From: Megalopta genalis
Taxonomy: Eukaryota; Arthropoda; Insecta; Hymenoptera; Halictidae
NCBI RefSeq assembly: GCF_051020955.1
Contig: NW_027476094.1
Coordinates: 1,474,501 to 1,538,500 of the forward strand
DNA length: 64,000 nucleotides
Direction of reading: 5' to 3'
Position numbers and translations under genes: made by a program. The notes under the pieces were generated by a model. That model saw only the letters and a program-made list of their open reading frames with translations, had not been told where the DNA came from and did not search any database. This document shows positions 1 through 11,862 of the stretch, piece after piece. Within the stretch, counting starts at the first letter, position 1, and every line of letters starts with the position of its first letter.

Positions 1-40
1 AGAACAACAAGAGCAAGAACAGCAAGAACTACAAGAAGAG

Positions 41-508
41 CTACATGAACAACAACAACAAGAACAACAAAAACAACAACAACAACAACAGGAACAACAA
101 CAACAACAACAACAACAACAAGAACAACAACATCAACATGAACAGTAAGAACAACAAGAACAACAACAACAACAGGAACAACAAGAACCACAACGACAAG
201 AACGACAACAACAAGAACAACAAAACCAAGAACATCAACAAGAACAACAAGAGCAAAAAGAACAACAAGAGCAACAAGAACAACAAGAACAACAAGATCA
301 ACAAGATCAACAAGAGCAACAAGAGCAACAAGAACAACAAGAACAACAAGAACAACAAGAACAACAAGAACAACAAGAACAACAAGAACAAAAGGAACAA
401 CAAGAACGGCAAGGACAACAAGAACAACAACAACAACAACAAGAACAACAATAACGGAAAGAACAACAAGGACAACAAGAACGAGAACAGCAAGAACAAT
501 AACAACAA
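41..508 (+). repeat. Head module of HOR I (CTACATG to AATAACAAC)
   Basis: A 468 bp module that opens with CTACATG. It contains one ATGAACAGTAAG word at 138, a CAACGACAAGAACGAC stretch, paired GATC sites near 297 and 306, a GAACGGCAAGG word and a final CAATAAC. The same module recurs at 9262-9720 (9 bp shorter), 10027-10494, 52935-53402 and 57120-57587. Truncated or recombined forms occur at 23836, 30467, 32997, 44792, 50350 and 62103. The copies at 41 and 10027 share AAA at base 71 where the 52935 copy has AAG. It is therefore an old module that has been moved among different higher-order contexts. Confidence 0.85.
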
Positions 509-533
509 GAACTACATGAACAACAACAACAAG

Positions 534-668
534 AACAACAAGAACAACAAGAACAACAAGAACAACAAGAACAACAAGAACAACAAGAACAACAAGAACA
601 ACAAGAACAACAAGAACAACAAGAACAACAAGAACAACAAGAACAACAAGAACAACAAGAACAACAAG
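534..668 (+). repeat. Pure AACAACAAG run, 15 units
   Basis: Fifteen consecutive perfect 9-mers, bounded on the left by the CTACATG word and on the right by AAGGACAGC. The matching run in HOR I copy 2 has 18 units, which accounts for the 27 bp offset change between the copies. This is the expected behaviour of a slippage-prone run. Confidence 0.9.
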
Positions 669-1006
669 GACAGCAAGAGCAACAACAACAACAACAAGAA
701 GAACAACAACAACAAGAACAACAACAACAACAAGAACAACAAGAACAACAAGAACAACAAGAAAAACAAGAACAACAAGCCCAACAAGAGCAAAAACAGC
801 AACAAAAGCAACAAGAGCAACAAGAGCAACAAGAGCACCAAGAACAACAAGAACAACAAGAACAAAAACAGCAACAAGAGCAACAGGAGCAACAAGAGCA
901 ACAAGAGCACCAAGAACAACAAGAACAACAAGAACAACAAGAACAACTAGAACAACAAGAACAACAAGAACAACAAGAAGAACAAGAACAGCGAGAACAA
1001 GAAGAA

Positions 1007-1037
<31 letters not shown>

Positions 1038-1280
1038 AAGAACAACAAGAACAACCGGAACAACAAGAACAACAAGAACAACCAGAACAACAACAACAAG
1101 AACAACAAGAACAACGACAACAACAACAACAACAACAAGGACAACAACAACAACAACAACAACAAGATCAACTAGAACAACAAGAACAACAAGAACAACA
1201 AGAACAACAAGAACAACAAGGACAACAACAACAAGGACAACAACAACAACAACAACAACAACAAGATCAACAAGATCAAC
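669..1280 (+). repeat. GAG/CAC and CTAG-CCGG-GATC modules of HOR I
   Basis: The first half carries GAGCAACAA runs, two GAGCACCAAG words and a GCCCAAC word, and ends at CTAG (949). The second half carries CAACCGGAAC near 1053, a CAACGAC stretch and another CTAG near 1170. It then has paired GATC sites just before the ATG at 1281. Counterparts lie at 6781-7380, 10682-11290, 16750-17360, 20355-20990, 26985-27620, 36995-37610, 54025-54635 and 58220-58830. All open frames here are repeat-derived. Confidence 0.8.
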
Positions 1281-1292
1281 ATGAACAGTAAG
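1281..1292 (+). other. Recurring ATGAACAGTAAG landmark word
   Basis: This is the most widespread T-containing word of the array. Other occurrences include 138, 1763, 1997, 3605, 4766, 5367, 5666, 8333, 8971, 11291, 11773, 13570, 14740, 15332, 15631, 18322, 18960, 19259, 22570, 25103, 25884, 29204, 31734, 34015, 34368, 34805, 37610, 38249, 38740, 40519, 41120, 46134, 46491, 47083, 49174, 49610, 51629, 54636, 55082, 58830, 59276, 61024 and 63373. A variant with AGC for AGT occurs at 22989, 25522, 29623, 32153, 43951, 52075, 53814, 56260 and 57999. It opens NNK frames by chance. Whether it binds a protein cannot be told from sequence. Confidence 0.75.
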
Positions 1293-1762
1293 AACAACAA
1301 GAACAACAAGAACGACAAGAACGACAAGAACGACAAGAACAACAAGAACGACAAGAACAACAAGAACGACAAGAACAACAAGAACAACAACGAGAACAAC
1401 AAGTACAACAAGAGCAACCAGAGCAACCAGAGCAACAAGAACAACAAAAGCAACAAGAACAACAAAAACAACAAGAACAACAAGAACAACCAGAACAACA
1501 AGAACAACAAGATCAACAAGATCAACAAGAACAACAAGAACAACAAGAACAACAAGAACAACAAGAACAACAAGAACAACAAGAACAACAAGAACATCCA
1601 GAACAAACAAGAACAACAAGAACAACAAGAACAACAAGAACAACCAGAACAAACAAGAACAACAAGAACAACAAGAAAAACAAGATCAACAAGAACAACA
1701 AGAACAACAAGGACAACAACAACAAGAACAACAAGGACAACAACAACAACAACAAGAACAAC
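1281..1762 (+). repeat. CGAC-rich module between two ATGAACAGTAAG words
   Basis: It starts at an ATGAACAGTAAG word followed by a run of the variant 9-mer bearing AACGAC. It continues through GTACAAC, a doubled GAGCAACC, paired GATC sites near 1510, and two phase-shifting CCAGAACAAACAAG words at 1598 and 1644. It ends at the next ATGAACAGTAAG word at 1763. Copies lie at 11291, 37610 (partial), 38249, 54636 and 58830. The ATG opens a ~160-codon NNK frame that crosses phase breaks into QE-rich and TR-rich text, so it is not a credible gene. Confidence 0.8.
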
Positions 1763-1821
1763 ATGAACAGTAAGAACAACAAGAACAACAAGAACAACAA
1801 GAACAACAAGAAGAACAAGTA

Positions 1822-1852
<31 letters not shown>

Positions 1853-2133
1853 AAGAGCAACAAGAGCAACAAGAGCAACAAGAGCAACAAGAGTAACAAG
1901 AACAACAAGATCAACAAGAACAACAAGCACAACAAGAACAACAATGACAACAACAACAAGAACAACAAGGACAACAACAACAACAACAAGAACAACATGA
2001 ACAGTAAGAACAACAAGAACAACAAGGAGAACAAGAACAACAAGAACAACAAGAACAACAAGAACAACAAGAACAACAAGAACAACAAGAACAACAAGGA
2101 CAACAACAACAATAACAACAAGAACAACAAGAA

Positions 2134-2164
<31 letters not shown>

Positions 2165-2490
2165 AAGAACAACAAGAACAACCGGAACAACAAGAACAAC
2201 CAGAACAACAACAACAAGAACAACTAAAACAACAACAACAAGAACAACAAGAATAACAAGAACAACAAGAACAACAAGGACAACAACAACAACAACAAGA
2301 ACTACAGGAACATCATAAACAGCAAAAACTACAAGAACAACAAGAACAACAAGAACAACAAGAACAAGAACAGCAAGAACAACAACAACAAGAAGAACAA
2401 CATAAACAAGAACAACAACAACAACAAGAACAACAACAACAAGAACAACAAGAACAACAACAACAACAACAACAACCAGAACAACAAGAA
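1763..2490 (+). repeat. GAG run, CAATGAC, CTAAAAC and CTACAGG modules
   Basis: Landmarks in order are the ATG word (1763), GTACAAC, a GAGCAACAA run ending in GAGTAAC, CAATGAC (1944), an ATG word (1997), GGAGAAC, CCGG, CTAAAAC (2225), GAATAAC and CTACAGG (about 2302). The same order occurs in HOR I copy 2 (11773) and at 38740. The part from CAATGAC to CTACAGG also forms the right half of module X in the other repeat families, for example 22516-22860. This is the main shared sequence linking HOR I to HOR II. Confidence 0.8.
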
Positions 2491-2669
2491 CTACAACAGC
2501 AACAAGAGCAACAAGAACAAGATGAGCAACAAGAGCAACAAGAGCAACAAGAGCATCAAGGGCAACAAGAACAACATGAACAACAAGATCAACAAGAACG
2601 ACAAGCACAACAAGAACAACAAGAACAACCTGAACAACATGAACAACAAGAACAACAAGAACAACAAGA

Positions 2670-3147
2670 ACAGCAAGAACAACAACAACAAGAACAACAA
2701 AAACAAGAACAACAACAAGAACAACCAGAACGACAAGAACAACAAAAACAAGAACAACAAGAACATCAAGAACAACGAGAACAACAACAACATGAACAAT
2801 AAGAACATCAACAACCAGAACAACAAGAACAACAACAGCAACAAGAGCAACAAGAGCAATAAGAACAACAAGAACAACAAGAACAACAAGAACAACAAGA
2901 ACAACAAGAACAACAAGAACAACAAGAACAACAAGAACGGCAAGGACAACAACAACAACAACAACAACAACAAGAACAGAAAGAACAACAAGGACAACAA
3001 GAACAAGAACAGCAAGAGCAACAACAACAAGGACTACATGAACAACAACAACAAGAACAACAAGAACAACAACAACAGGAACAACAAGAACCACAACGAC
3101 AAGAACAACAACAACAAGAACAAAAAAAACAAGAACAACAAGAACAA

Positions 3148-3178
<31 letters not shown>

Positions 3179-3867
3179 AAGAGCAACAAGAACATCAAGA
3201 GCAACAAGAGCAACAAGAGCAACAAGAGCAACAAGAACAACAAGAACAACAAGAATAACAAGAACAACAAGAACAACAAGAACAACAAGGACAACAACAA
3301 CAACAACAACAAGAACAACAAGGACAACAACAACAACAACAACAAGAGCAACAAGAACAGCATGACCAGCAAGAACAACAAGAACAACAAGAACAAGAAC
3401 AGCAAGAAAAACAACAACAACAACAACAAAAATAAGAACAACAACAACAACAAGAACAAGAACATGAACAACCGGAACAACAAGAACAACAAGAACAACT
3501 AGAAAAACAACAAGAAGAACAAGAAGAACAACAAGAACAACAAGGACAACAACAACAACAACAAGGACAACAACAACAACAACAACAAGAACAACAAGAT
3601 CAACATGAACAGTAAGAACAACAAGAACAACAAGAACGACAAGAACGACAACGAGAACAACAAGAACAACAACGAGAACAACAAGTACAACAAGAGCAAC
3701 CAGAGCAACCAGAGCAACAAGAACAACAAAAACAACAAGAACAACAAAAACAACAAGAACAACAAGAACAACAAGAACAACAAGAACAACAAGAACAACA
3801 AGATCAACAAGATCAACAAGAACAACAAGAACAACAAGAACAACAAGAACAACAAGAACAACAAGAA
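2670..3867 (+). repeat. 1.2 kb subunit of HOR I, copy a
   Basis: First of three copies of a 1.15-1.2 kb subunit in HOR I copy 1. It contains ATGAACAATAAG (about 2797), GAACGGCAAGG, GACTACATG (3031), an AACATCAAG word, GCATGACCAGC, CAAAAATAAG, ACCGG, CTAGAAAAAC (3498) and the ATG word at 3605. The equivalent landmarks follow at +1155 to +1197 in copy b. This copy holds an extra GGAC-bearing stretch, making the segment around 3034-3498 about 42 bp longer than its counterpart. Confidence 0.85.
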
Positions 3868-4344
3868 CGACAAGAACAGCAAGAACAACAACAACAAGAA
3901 CAACAAAAACAAGAACAACAACAAGAACAACCAGAACAACAAGAACAACAAAAACAAGAACAACAAGAACATCAAGAACAACAAGAACAACAACAACATG
4001 AACAATAAGAACATCAACAACCAGAACAACAAGAACAACAACAGCAACAAGAGCAACAAGAGCAACAAGAACAACAAGAACAACAAGAACAACAAGAACA
4101 ACAAGAACAACAAGAACAACAAGAACAACAAGAACGGCAAGGACAACAACAACAACAACAACAACAACAAGAACAGAAAGAACAACAAGGGCAACAAGAA
4201 CAAGAACAGCAAGAGCAACAACAACAAGGACTACATGAACAACAACAACAAGAACAACAAGAACAACAAGAACAGGAACAACAAGAACCACAACGACAAG
4301 AACAACAACAACAAGAACAAAAAAAACAAGAACAACAAGAACAA

Positions 4345-4375
<31 letters not shown>

Positions 4376-5028
4376 AAGAGCAACAAGAACATCAAGAGCA
4401 ACAAGAGCAACAAGAGCAACAAGAGCAACAAGAACAACAAGAACAACAAGAATAACAAGAACAACAAGAACAACAAGGACAACAACAACAACAACAACAA
4501 GAGCAACAAGAACAGCATGACCAGCAAGAACAACAAGAACAACAAGAACAAGAACAGCAAGAAAAACAACAACAACAACAACAAAAATAAGAACAACAAC
4601 AACAACAAGAACAAGAACATGAACAACCGGAACAACAAGAACAACAAGAACAACTAGAAAAACAACAAGAAGAACAAGAAGAACAACAAGAACAACAAGG
4701 ACAACAACAACAACAACAACAAGGACAACAACAACAACAACAACAACAAGAACAACAAGATCAACATGAACAGTAAGAACAACAAGAACAACAAGAACGA
4801 CAAGAACGACAACGAGAACAACAAGAACAACAACGAGAACAACAAGTACAACAAGAGCAACCAGAGCAACCAGAGCAACAAGAACAACAAAAACAACAAG
4901 AACAACAAAAACAACAAGAACAACAAGAACAACAAGAACAACAAGAACAACAAGATCAACAAGATCAACAAGAACAACAAGAACAACAAGAACAACAAGA
5001 ACAACAAGAACAACAAGAACAACAAGAA
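3868..5028 (+). repeat. 1.2 kb subunit of HOR I, copy b
   Basis: Tandem copy of the subunit at 2670-3867. Landmark pairs 3034/4231, 3498/4653 and 3605/4766 give offsets of 1155-1197. Its right end is marked by AACGACAAGAACAAC, where copy a has AACGACAAGAACAGC. A third copy (c) lies at 7441-8595, separated by 2.4 kb. Related single copies appear near 39,630-40,790, 48,380-49,410 and 60,130-61,340. Confidence 0.85.
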
Positions 5029-5225
5029 CGACAAGAACAACAAGAACAACCAGAACAAACAAGAACAACAAGAACAACAAGAACAACCAGAACAAACAAG
5101 AACAACAAGAACAACAAGAACAACAAGAACAACCAGAACAAACAAGAACAACAAGAACAACAAGAACAACAAGAACAACCAGAACAAACAAGAACAACAA
5201 GAACAACAAGAAAAACAAGAAGGAC
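5029..5225 (+). repeat. Phase-slip module with four CCAGAACAAACAAG words
   Basis: CCAG words at 5050, 5087, 5133 and 5179 are each followed by AACAAAC, an extra A relative to AACAAC. The spacings are 37, 46 and 46 bases, all one more than a multiple of nine, so each copy moves the triplet phase by one. Read on the + strand, the same frame passes from QQE to TTR to NNK and back. Similar modules lie before each GCCCC module, for example near 8620-8810, 15040-15160, 18600-18800, 40790-40960, 46760-46910 and 61350-61470. Confidence 0.88.
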
Positions 5226-5665
5226 AAGCCCCACAAGCCCAACAAGAGCAACAAGAGCAACAAATGCAACAAGAGCAACAAGAGCAACAAGAACAACAAG
5301 ATCAACAAGAACAACAAGCACAACAAGAACAACAAGGACAACAACAACAACAACAACAAGAACAACATGAACAGTAAGAACAACAAGAACAACAAGAAGA
5401 ACAAGTACAACAAGAACAACAAGAACAACAAGAACAACAAGAACAAACAAGAACAACAAGAACAACAAGAACAACCAGAACAAACAAGAACAACAAGAAC
5501 AACAAGAAAAACAAGAAGGACAAGCCCCACAAGCCCAACAAGAGCAACAAGAGCAACAAATGCAACAAGAGCAACAAGAGCAACAAGAACAACAAGATCA
5601 ACAAGAACAACAAGCACAACAAGAACAACAAGGACAACAACAACAACAACAACAACAAGAACAAC
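5226..5665 (+). repeat. GCCCC module, ~0.3 kb tandem duplication
   Basis: The word AAGCCCCACAAGCCC occurs at about 5226 and again about 297 bases later. Each is followed by AAATGCAAC, GATC, AAGCACAAC and an ATGAACAGTAAG word (5367 and 5666). This makes a tandem duplication of about 299 bp. The duplication is kept in HOR I copy 2 (15332/15631). A related pair flanks 18,960 and 19,259. Only one copy is present near 34,660, 40,980, 46,945, 49,470 and 61,495. Confidence 0.85.
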
Positions 5666-5952
5666 ATGAACAGTAAGAACAACAAGAACAACAAGAAGAA
5701 CAAGTACAACAAGAACAACAAGAACAACAAGAACAACAAGAACAACAAGGACAACAACAACAATAACAACAACAAGAACAGCAAGAGCAACAACAACAAC
5801 AACAACAACAACAAGAACAACAACAACAACAAGAACAACAAGAACAACAGGAACAACAAGAAAAACAAGAAAAACAAGAACAACAAGCCCAACAAGAGCA
5901 AAAACAGCAACAAGAGCAACAAGAACAACAAGAGCAACAAGAGCAACAAGAG

Positions 5953-5983
<31 letters not shown>

Positions 5984-7122
5984 AAGATCAACAAGAACAA
6001 CAAGCACAACAAGAACAACAATGACAACAACAACAAGAACAACAATGACAACAACAACAACAACAACAAGAACAACATGAACAGTAAGAACAACAAGAAC
6101 AACAAGGAGAACAAGAACAACAAGAACAACAAGAACAACAAGAACAACAAGAACAACAAGAACAACAAGAACAACAAGGACAACAAGAACAACAAGAACA
6201 ACAAGAACAACAAGAACAACAAGAACAACAACAACAACAACAACAAGAACAACAAAAACAAGAACAACAACAACAACAAGAAGAAGAACAAGAAGAACAA
6301 CAAGAACAACAAGAACAGCAAGAGCAACAACAACAACAACATCAACAAGAACAACAAGAACAGCAAGAACAACAAGAACAACAAGAACAACAAGAACAAC
6401 AAGAACAGCAAGAACAACAACAACAAGAACAACAAAAACAAGAGCAACTACAAGAACAACAAGAACAACAACAAGAACAACCAGAACAACAAGAACAACA
6501 AAAACAAGAACAACAAGAACATCAAGAACAACAAGAACAACAACAACAAGTGCAACAAGAACAACAAAAACAACAACAACAACCAGAACAACAAGAACTA
6601 CAACAGCAACAAGAGCAACAAGAACAAGATGAGCAACAACAGCAACAAGAGCAACAAGAGCATCAAGGGCAACAAGAACAACATGAACAACAAGATCAAC
6701 AAGAACGACAAGCACAACAAGAACAACAAGAACAACCTGAACAACATGAACAACAAGAACAACAAGAACAACAAGGACAGCAAGAGCAACAACAACAACA
6801 ACAAGAAGAACAACAACAACAAGAACAACAACAACAACAAGAACAACAAGAACAACAAGAACAACAAGAACAACAAGAAAAACAAGAACAACAAGCCCAA
6901 CAAGAGCAAAAACAGCAACAAGAGCAACAAGAGCAACAAGAGCAACAAGAGCACCAAGAACAACAAGAACAACAAGAACAAAAACAGCAACAAGAGCAAC
7001 AGGAGCAACAAGAGCAACAAGAGCACCAAGAACAACAAGAACAACAAGAACAACAAGAACAACTAGAACAACAAGAACAACAAGAACAACAAGAAGAACA
7101 AGAACAGCAAGAACAAGAAGAA

Positions 7123-7153
<31 letters not shown>

Positions 7154-7440
7154 AAGAACAACAAGAACGACCGGAACAACAAGAACAACAAGAACAACCA
7201 GAACAACAACAACAAGAACAACAAGAACAACGACAACAACAACAACAACAACAAGGACAACAACAACAACAACAACAACAAGATCAACTAGAACAACAAG
7301 AACAACAAGAACAACAAGAACAACAAGAACAACAAGGACAACAACAACAAGGACAACAACAACAACAACAACAAGATCAACTAGAACAACAAGAACAACA
7401 AGAACAACAAGAACAACAAGAACAACAAGAACAACAAGAA
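5666..7440 (+). repeat. HOR I central block (double CAATGAC, GTGCAAC, CCTGAAC, CTAG)
   Basis: Landmarks in order are the ATG word at 5666, AATAACAAC, two CAATGAC words near 6022 and 6046, the ATG word near 6078, a long mixed block, CAAGTGCAAC (6549), CCTGAACAACATG (about 6737), GAGCACC words, CTAG (7064), CCGA, CTAG (7289) and CTAG (7380). From 6550 a 343-codon QE-rich frame is open on + while FLL frames are open opposite it. The same block is found from 15,631, 19,259, 25,884, 34,805 and 41,120 with internal gains and losses. Confidence 0.8.
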
Positions 7441-7911
7441 CGACAAGAACAGCAAGAACAACAACAACAAGAACAACAAAAACAAGAACAACAACAAGAA
7501 CAACCAGAACAACAAGAACAACAAAAACAAGAACAACAAGAACATCAAGAACAACAAGAACAACAACAACATGAACAATAAGAACATCAACAACCAGAAC
7601 AACAAGAACAACAACAGCAACAAGAGCAACAAGAGCAACAAGAACAACAAGAACAACAAGAACAACAAGAACAACAAGAACAACAAGAACAACAAGAACA
7701 ACAAGAACGGCAAAGACAACAACAACAACAACAACAACAACAAGAACAGAAAGAACAACAAGGACAACAAGAACAGCAAGAGCAACAACAACAAGGACTA
7801 CATGAACAACAACAACAAGAACAACAAGAACAACAAGAACAGGAACAACAAGAACCACAACGACAAGAACAACAACAACAAGAACAAAAAAAACAAGAAC
7901 AACAAGAACAA

Positions 7912-7942
<31 letters not shown>

Positions 7943-8595
7943 AAGAGCAACAAGAACATCAAGAGCAACAAGAGCAACAAGAGCAACAAGAGCAACAAGA
8001 ACAACAAGAACAACAAGAATAACAAGAACAACAAGAACAACGAGGACAACAACAACAACAACAACAAGAGCAACAAGAACAGCATGTCCAGCAAGAACAA
8101 CAAGAACAACAAGAACAAGAACAGCAAGAAAAACAACAACAACAACAACAAAAATAAGAACAACAACAACAACAAGAACAAGAACATGAACAACCGGAAC
8201 AACAAGAACAACAAGAACAACTAGAAAAACAACAAGAAGAACAAGAAGAACAACAAGAACAACAAGGACAACAACAACAACAACAACAAGGACAACAACA
8301 ACAACAACAACAACAAGAACAACAAGATCAACATGAACAGTAAGAACAACAAGAACAACAAGAACGACAAGAACGACAATGAGAACAACAAGAACAACAA
8401 CGAGAACAACAAGTACAACAAGAGCAACCAGAGCAACCAGAGCAACAAGAACAACAAAAACAACAAGAACAACAAAAACAACAAGAACAACAAGAACAAC
8501 AAGAACAACAAGAACAACAAGATCAACAAGATCAACAAGAACAACAAGAACAACAAGAACAACAAGAACAACAAGAACAACAAGAACAACAAGAA
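7441..8595 (+). repeat. 1.2 kb subunit of HOR I, copy c
   Basis: Third copy of the 1.2 kb subunit. Landmarks at 7798, 8220 and 8333 match 4231, 4654 and 4766 at a constant offset of 3567. Private changes include CATGTCCAG near 8085 (CATGACCAG elsewhere), GGCAAAGAC near 7709 (GGCAAGGAC elsewhere) and CAATGAGAAC near 8379 (CAACGAGAAC elsewhere). The GGCAAAGAC change is shared with the corresponding copy in HOR I copy 2 at about 17,700, but the other two are not, so they arose after the 10 kb duplication. Confidence 0.85.
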
Positions 8596-9066
8596 CGACA
8601 AGAACAACAAGAACAACCAGAACAAACAAGAACAACAAGAACAACAAGAACAACCAGAACAAACAAGAACAACAAGAACAACAAGAACAACCAGAACAAA
8701 CAAGAACAACAAGAACAACAAGAACAACAAGAACAACCAGAACAAACAAGAACAACAAGAACAACAAGAACAACAAGAACAACCAGAACAAACAAGAACA
8801 ACAAGAACAACAAGAAAAACAAGAAGGACAAGCCCCACAAGCCCAACAAGAGCAACAAGAGCAACAAATGCAACAAGAGCAACAAGAGCAACAAGAACAA
8901 CAAGATCAACAAGAACAACAAGCACAACAAGAACAACAAGGACAACAATAACAACAACAACAAGAACAACATGAACAGTAAGAACAACAAGAACAACAAG
9001 AAGAACAAGTACAACAAGAACAACAAGAACAACAAGAACAACAAGAACAAACAAGAACAACAAGAG
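8596..9066 (+). repeat. Second phase-slip and GCCCC module of HOR I copy 1
   Basis: A run of CCAGAACAAACAAG words is followed by the GCCCC word (about 8827), AAATGCAAC, GATC, AAGCACAAC, CAATAAC and the ATG word at 8971. It matches 18,595-19,050 at offset 9989. The colinear match between the two HOR I copies ends near 9066: this copy turns into head-module sequence, while copy 2 continues into the GCCCC module that starts HOR II. Confidence 0.82.
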
Positions 9067-9831
9067 CAACAAGAACAACAAGAACAACAAGATCAACAAG
9101 ATCAACAAGAGCAACAAGAGCAAAAAGAACAACAAGAACAACAAGAACAACAAGAACAACAAGAACAACAAGAACAACAAGAACAACAAGAACAATAACA
9201 ACAAGAACAGCAAGAACAACAAGAACAACAAGAGCAAGAACAGCAAGAACAACAAGAAGAACTACATGAACAACAACAACAAGAACAACAAGAACAACAA
9301 CAACAACAACAGGAACAACAACAACAACAACAAGAACAACAACATCAACATGAACAGTAAGAACAACAAGAACAACAACAACAACAGGAACAACAAGAAC
9401 CACAACGACAAGAACGACAACAACAAGAACAACAAAACCAAGAACATCAACAAGAACAACAAGAGCAAAAAGAACAACAAGAGCAACAAGAACAACAAGA
9501 ACAACAAGATCAACAAGATCAACAAGAGCAACAAGAGCAACAAGAACAACAAGAACAACAAGAACAACAAGAACAACAAGAACAACAAGAACAACAAGAA
9601 CAAAAGGAACAACAAGAACGGCAAGGACAACAAGAACAACAACAACAACAACAAGAACAACAATAACGGAAAGAACAACAAGGACAACAAGAACGAGAAC
9701 AGCAAGAACAATAACAACAAGAACTACATGAACAACAACAACAAGAACAACAACAACAACAGGAACAACAAGAACCACAACGACAAGAACATCAACAACA
9801 AGAACAACAAAAACAAGAACAACAAGAACAA

Positions 9832-9862
<31 letters not shown>

Positions 9863-10026
9863 AAAAGCAACAAGAACAACAAGAACAACAAGAACAACAA
9901 GAACAACCAGAACAACATGAACAACAAGAACAACAAGAACAATAAGAACAACAACAACAATAACAACAAGAACAGCAAGAACAACAAGAACAACAAGAGC
10001 AAGAACAGCAAGAACAACAAGAAGAA
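9067..10026 (+). repeat. Extra head-module copies at the HOR I junction
   Basis: A partial GATC-GATC-GAG fragment (9067-9195) is followed by a nearly complete head module (9262-9720, 9 bp shorter than 41-508). A further truncated one starts with CTACATG at 9723 and ends near 10,026, where HOR I copy 2 begins. Two successive CTACATG words at 9723 and 10,026 therefore precede the copy 2 sequence. The stretch reads as the scar of more than one unequal exchange at the edge of the 10 kb unit. Confidence 0.78.
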
Positions 10027-10519
10027 CTACATGAACAACAACAACAAGAACAACAAAAACAACAACAACAACAACAGGAACAACAACAACAACAACAACA
10101 ACAACAAGAACAACAACATCAACATGAACAGTAAGAACAACAAGAACAACAACAACAACAGGAACAACAAGAACCACAACGACAAGAACGACAACAACAA
10201 GAACAACAAAACCAAGAACATCAACAAGAACAACAAGAGCAAAAAGAACAACAAGAGCAACAAGAACAACAAGAACAACAAGATCAACAAGATCAACAAG
10301 AGCAACAAGAGCAACAAGAACAACAAGAACAACAAGAACAACAAGAACAACAAGAACAACAAGAACAACAAGAACAAAAGGAACAACAAGAACGGCAAGG
10401 ACAACAAGAACAACAACAACAACAACAAGAACAACAATAACGGAAAGAACAACAAGGACAACAAGAACGAGAACAGCAAGAACAATAACAACAAGAACTA
10501 CATGAACAACAACAACAAG

Positions 10520-10681
10520 AACAACAAGAACAACAAGAACAACAAGAACAACAAGAACAACAAGAACAACAAGAACAACAAGAACAACAAGAACAACAAG
10601 AACAACAAGAACAACAAGAACAACAAGAACAACAAGAACAACAAGAACAACAAGAACAACAAGAACAACAAGAACAACAAG
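10520..10681 (+). repeat. Pure AACAACAAG run, 18 units
   Basis: Eighteen consecutive perfect 9-mers in HOR I copy 2, at the place occupied by 15 units in copy 1 (534-668). The flanking words are identical, so the two alleles of this run differ by exactly three units. Confidence 0.9.
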
Positions 10682-11019
10682 GACAGCAAGAGCAACAACA
10701 ACAACAACAAGAAGAACAACAACAACAAGAACAACAACAACAACAAGAACAACAAGAACAACAAGAACAACAAGAAAAACAAGAACAACAAGCCCAACAA
10801 GAGCAAAAACAGCAACAAAAGCAACAAGAGCAACAAGAGCAACAAGAGCACCAAGAACAACAAGAACAACAAGAACAAAAACAGCAACAAGAGCAACAGG
10901 AGCAACAAGAGCAACAAGAGCACCAAGAACAACAAGAACAACAAGAACAACAAGAACAACTAGAACAACAAGAACAACAAGAACAACAAGAAGAACAAGA
11001 ACAGCGAGAACAAGAAGAA

Positions 11020-11050
<31 letters not shown>

Positions 11051-11831
11051 AAGAACAACAAGAACAACCGGAACAACAAGAACAACAAGAACAACCAGAA
11101 CAACAACAACAAGAACAACAAGAACAACGACAACAACAACAACAACAACAAGGACAACAACAACAACAACAACAACAAGATCAACTAGAACAACAAGAAC
11201 AACAAGAACAACAAGAACAACAAGAACAACAAGGACAACAACAACAAGGACAACAACAACAACAACAACAACAAGATCAACAAGATCAACATGAACAGTA
11301 AGAACAACAAGAACAACAAGAACGACAAGAACGACAAGAACGACAAGAACAACAAGAACGACAAGAACAACAAGAACGACAAGAACAACAAGAACAACAA
11401 CGAGAACAACAAGTACAACAAGAGCAACCAGAGCAACCAGAGCAACAAGAACAACAAAAGCAACAAGAACAACAAAAACAACAAGAACAACAAGAACAAC
11501 CAGAACAACAAGAACAACAAGATCAACAAGATCAACAAGAACAACAAGAACAACAAGAACAACAAGAACAACAAGAACAACAAGAACAACAAGAACAACA
11601 AGAACATCCAGAACAAACAAGAACAACAAGAACAACAAGAACAACAAGAACAACCAGAACAAACAAGAACAACAAGAACAACAAGAAAAACAAGATCAAC
11701 AAGAACAACAAGAACAACAAGGACAACAACAACAAGAACAACAAGGACAACAACAACAACAACAAGAACAACATGAACAGTAAGAACAACAAGAACAACA
11801 AGAACAACAAGAACAACAAGAAGAACAAGTA

Positions 11832-11862
<31 letters not shown>

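Larger units (their letters stand above)
1..9985 (+). repeat. Higher-order repeat I, copy 1 (~9.98 kb)
   Basis: Landmarks at 41, 947, 1281, 1763, 3605, 4766, 5367, 6598, 7381 and 8971 reappear in the same order at 10027, 10960, 11291, 11773, 13570, 14740, 15332, 16572, 17361 and 18960. The offset drifts only between 9962 and 10013, so two nearly identical ~10 kb units lie in tandem. Every change in offset between adjacent landmarks is a multiple of three, meaning that whole triplets or 9-mers were gained or lost. The unit begins outside the window. It holds the head module (41-508), a pure 9-mer run, CTAG/CCGG and CGAC-rich modules, three copies of a 1.2 kb subunit, and the GCCCC module. After about 9066 it passes into extra head-module copies that copy 2 lacks at the equivalent place. 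Confidence 0.9.

Noticed and set aside
1281..1300. GTAAG as a functional 5' splice site
   Set aside because: The + strand has essentially no pyrimidine tract to form a 3' splice site, and no exon-like sequence lies nearby.
1281..1766. ATG of the ATGAACAGTAAG word as a true start codon for small NNK proteins
   Set aside because: The word is followed only by repeat text, the frames end wherever a phase change or T happens to occur, and lengths vary widely between copies.
5029..5225. CRISPR-like array (regularly spaced repeated words)
   Set aside because: The intervals are themselves the same satellite 9-mers rather than unique spacers, and no cas-like gene is present.
6550..7581. QE-rich + frames, such as 6550-7581 and 20131-22155, as polyglutamine-type proteins
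   Set aside because: Frames are cut by in-frame TAA in the ATGAACAGTAAG and AATAAC words, pass through phase breaks into TR and NK text, and differ between copies only by repeat-unit changes.
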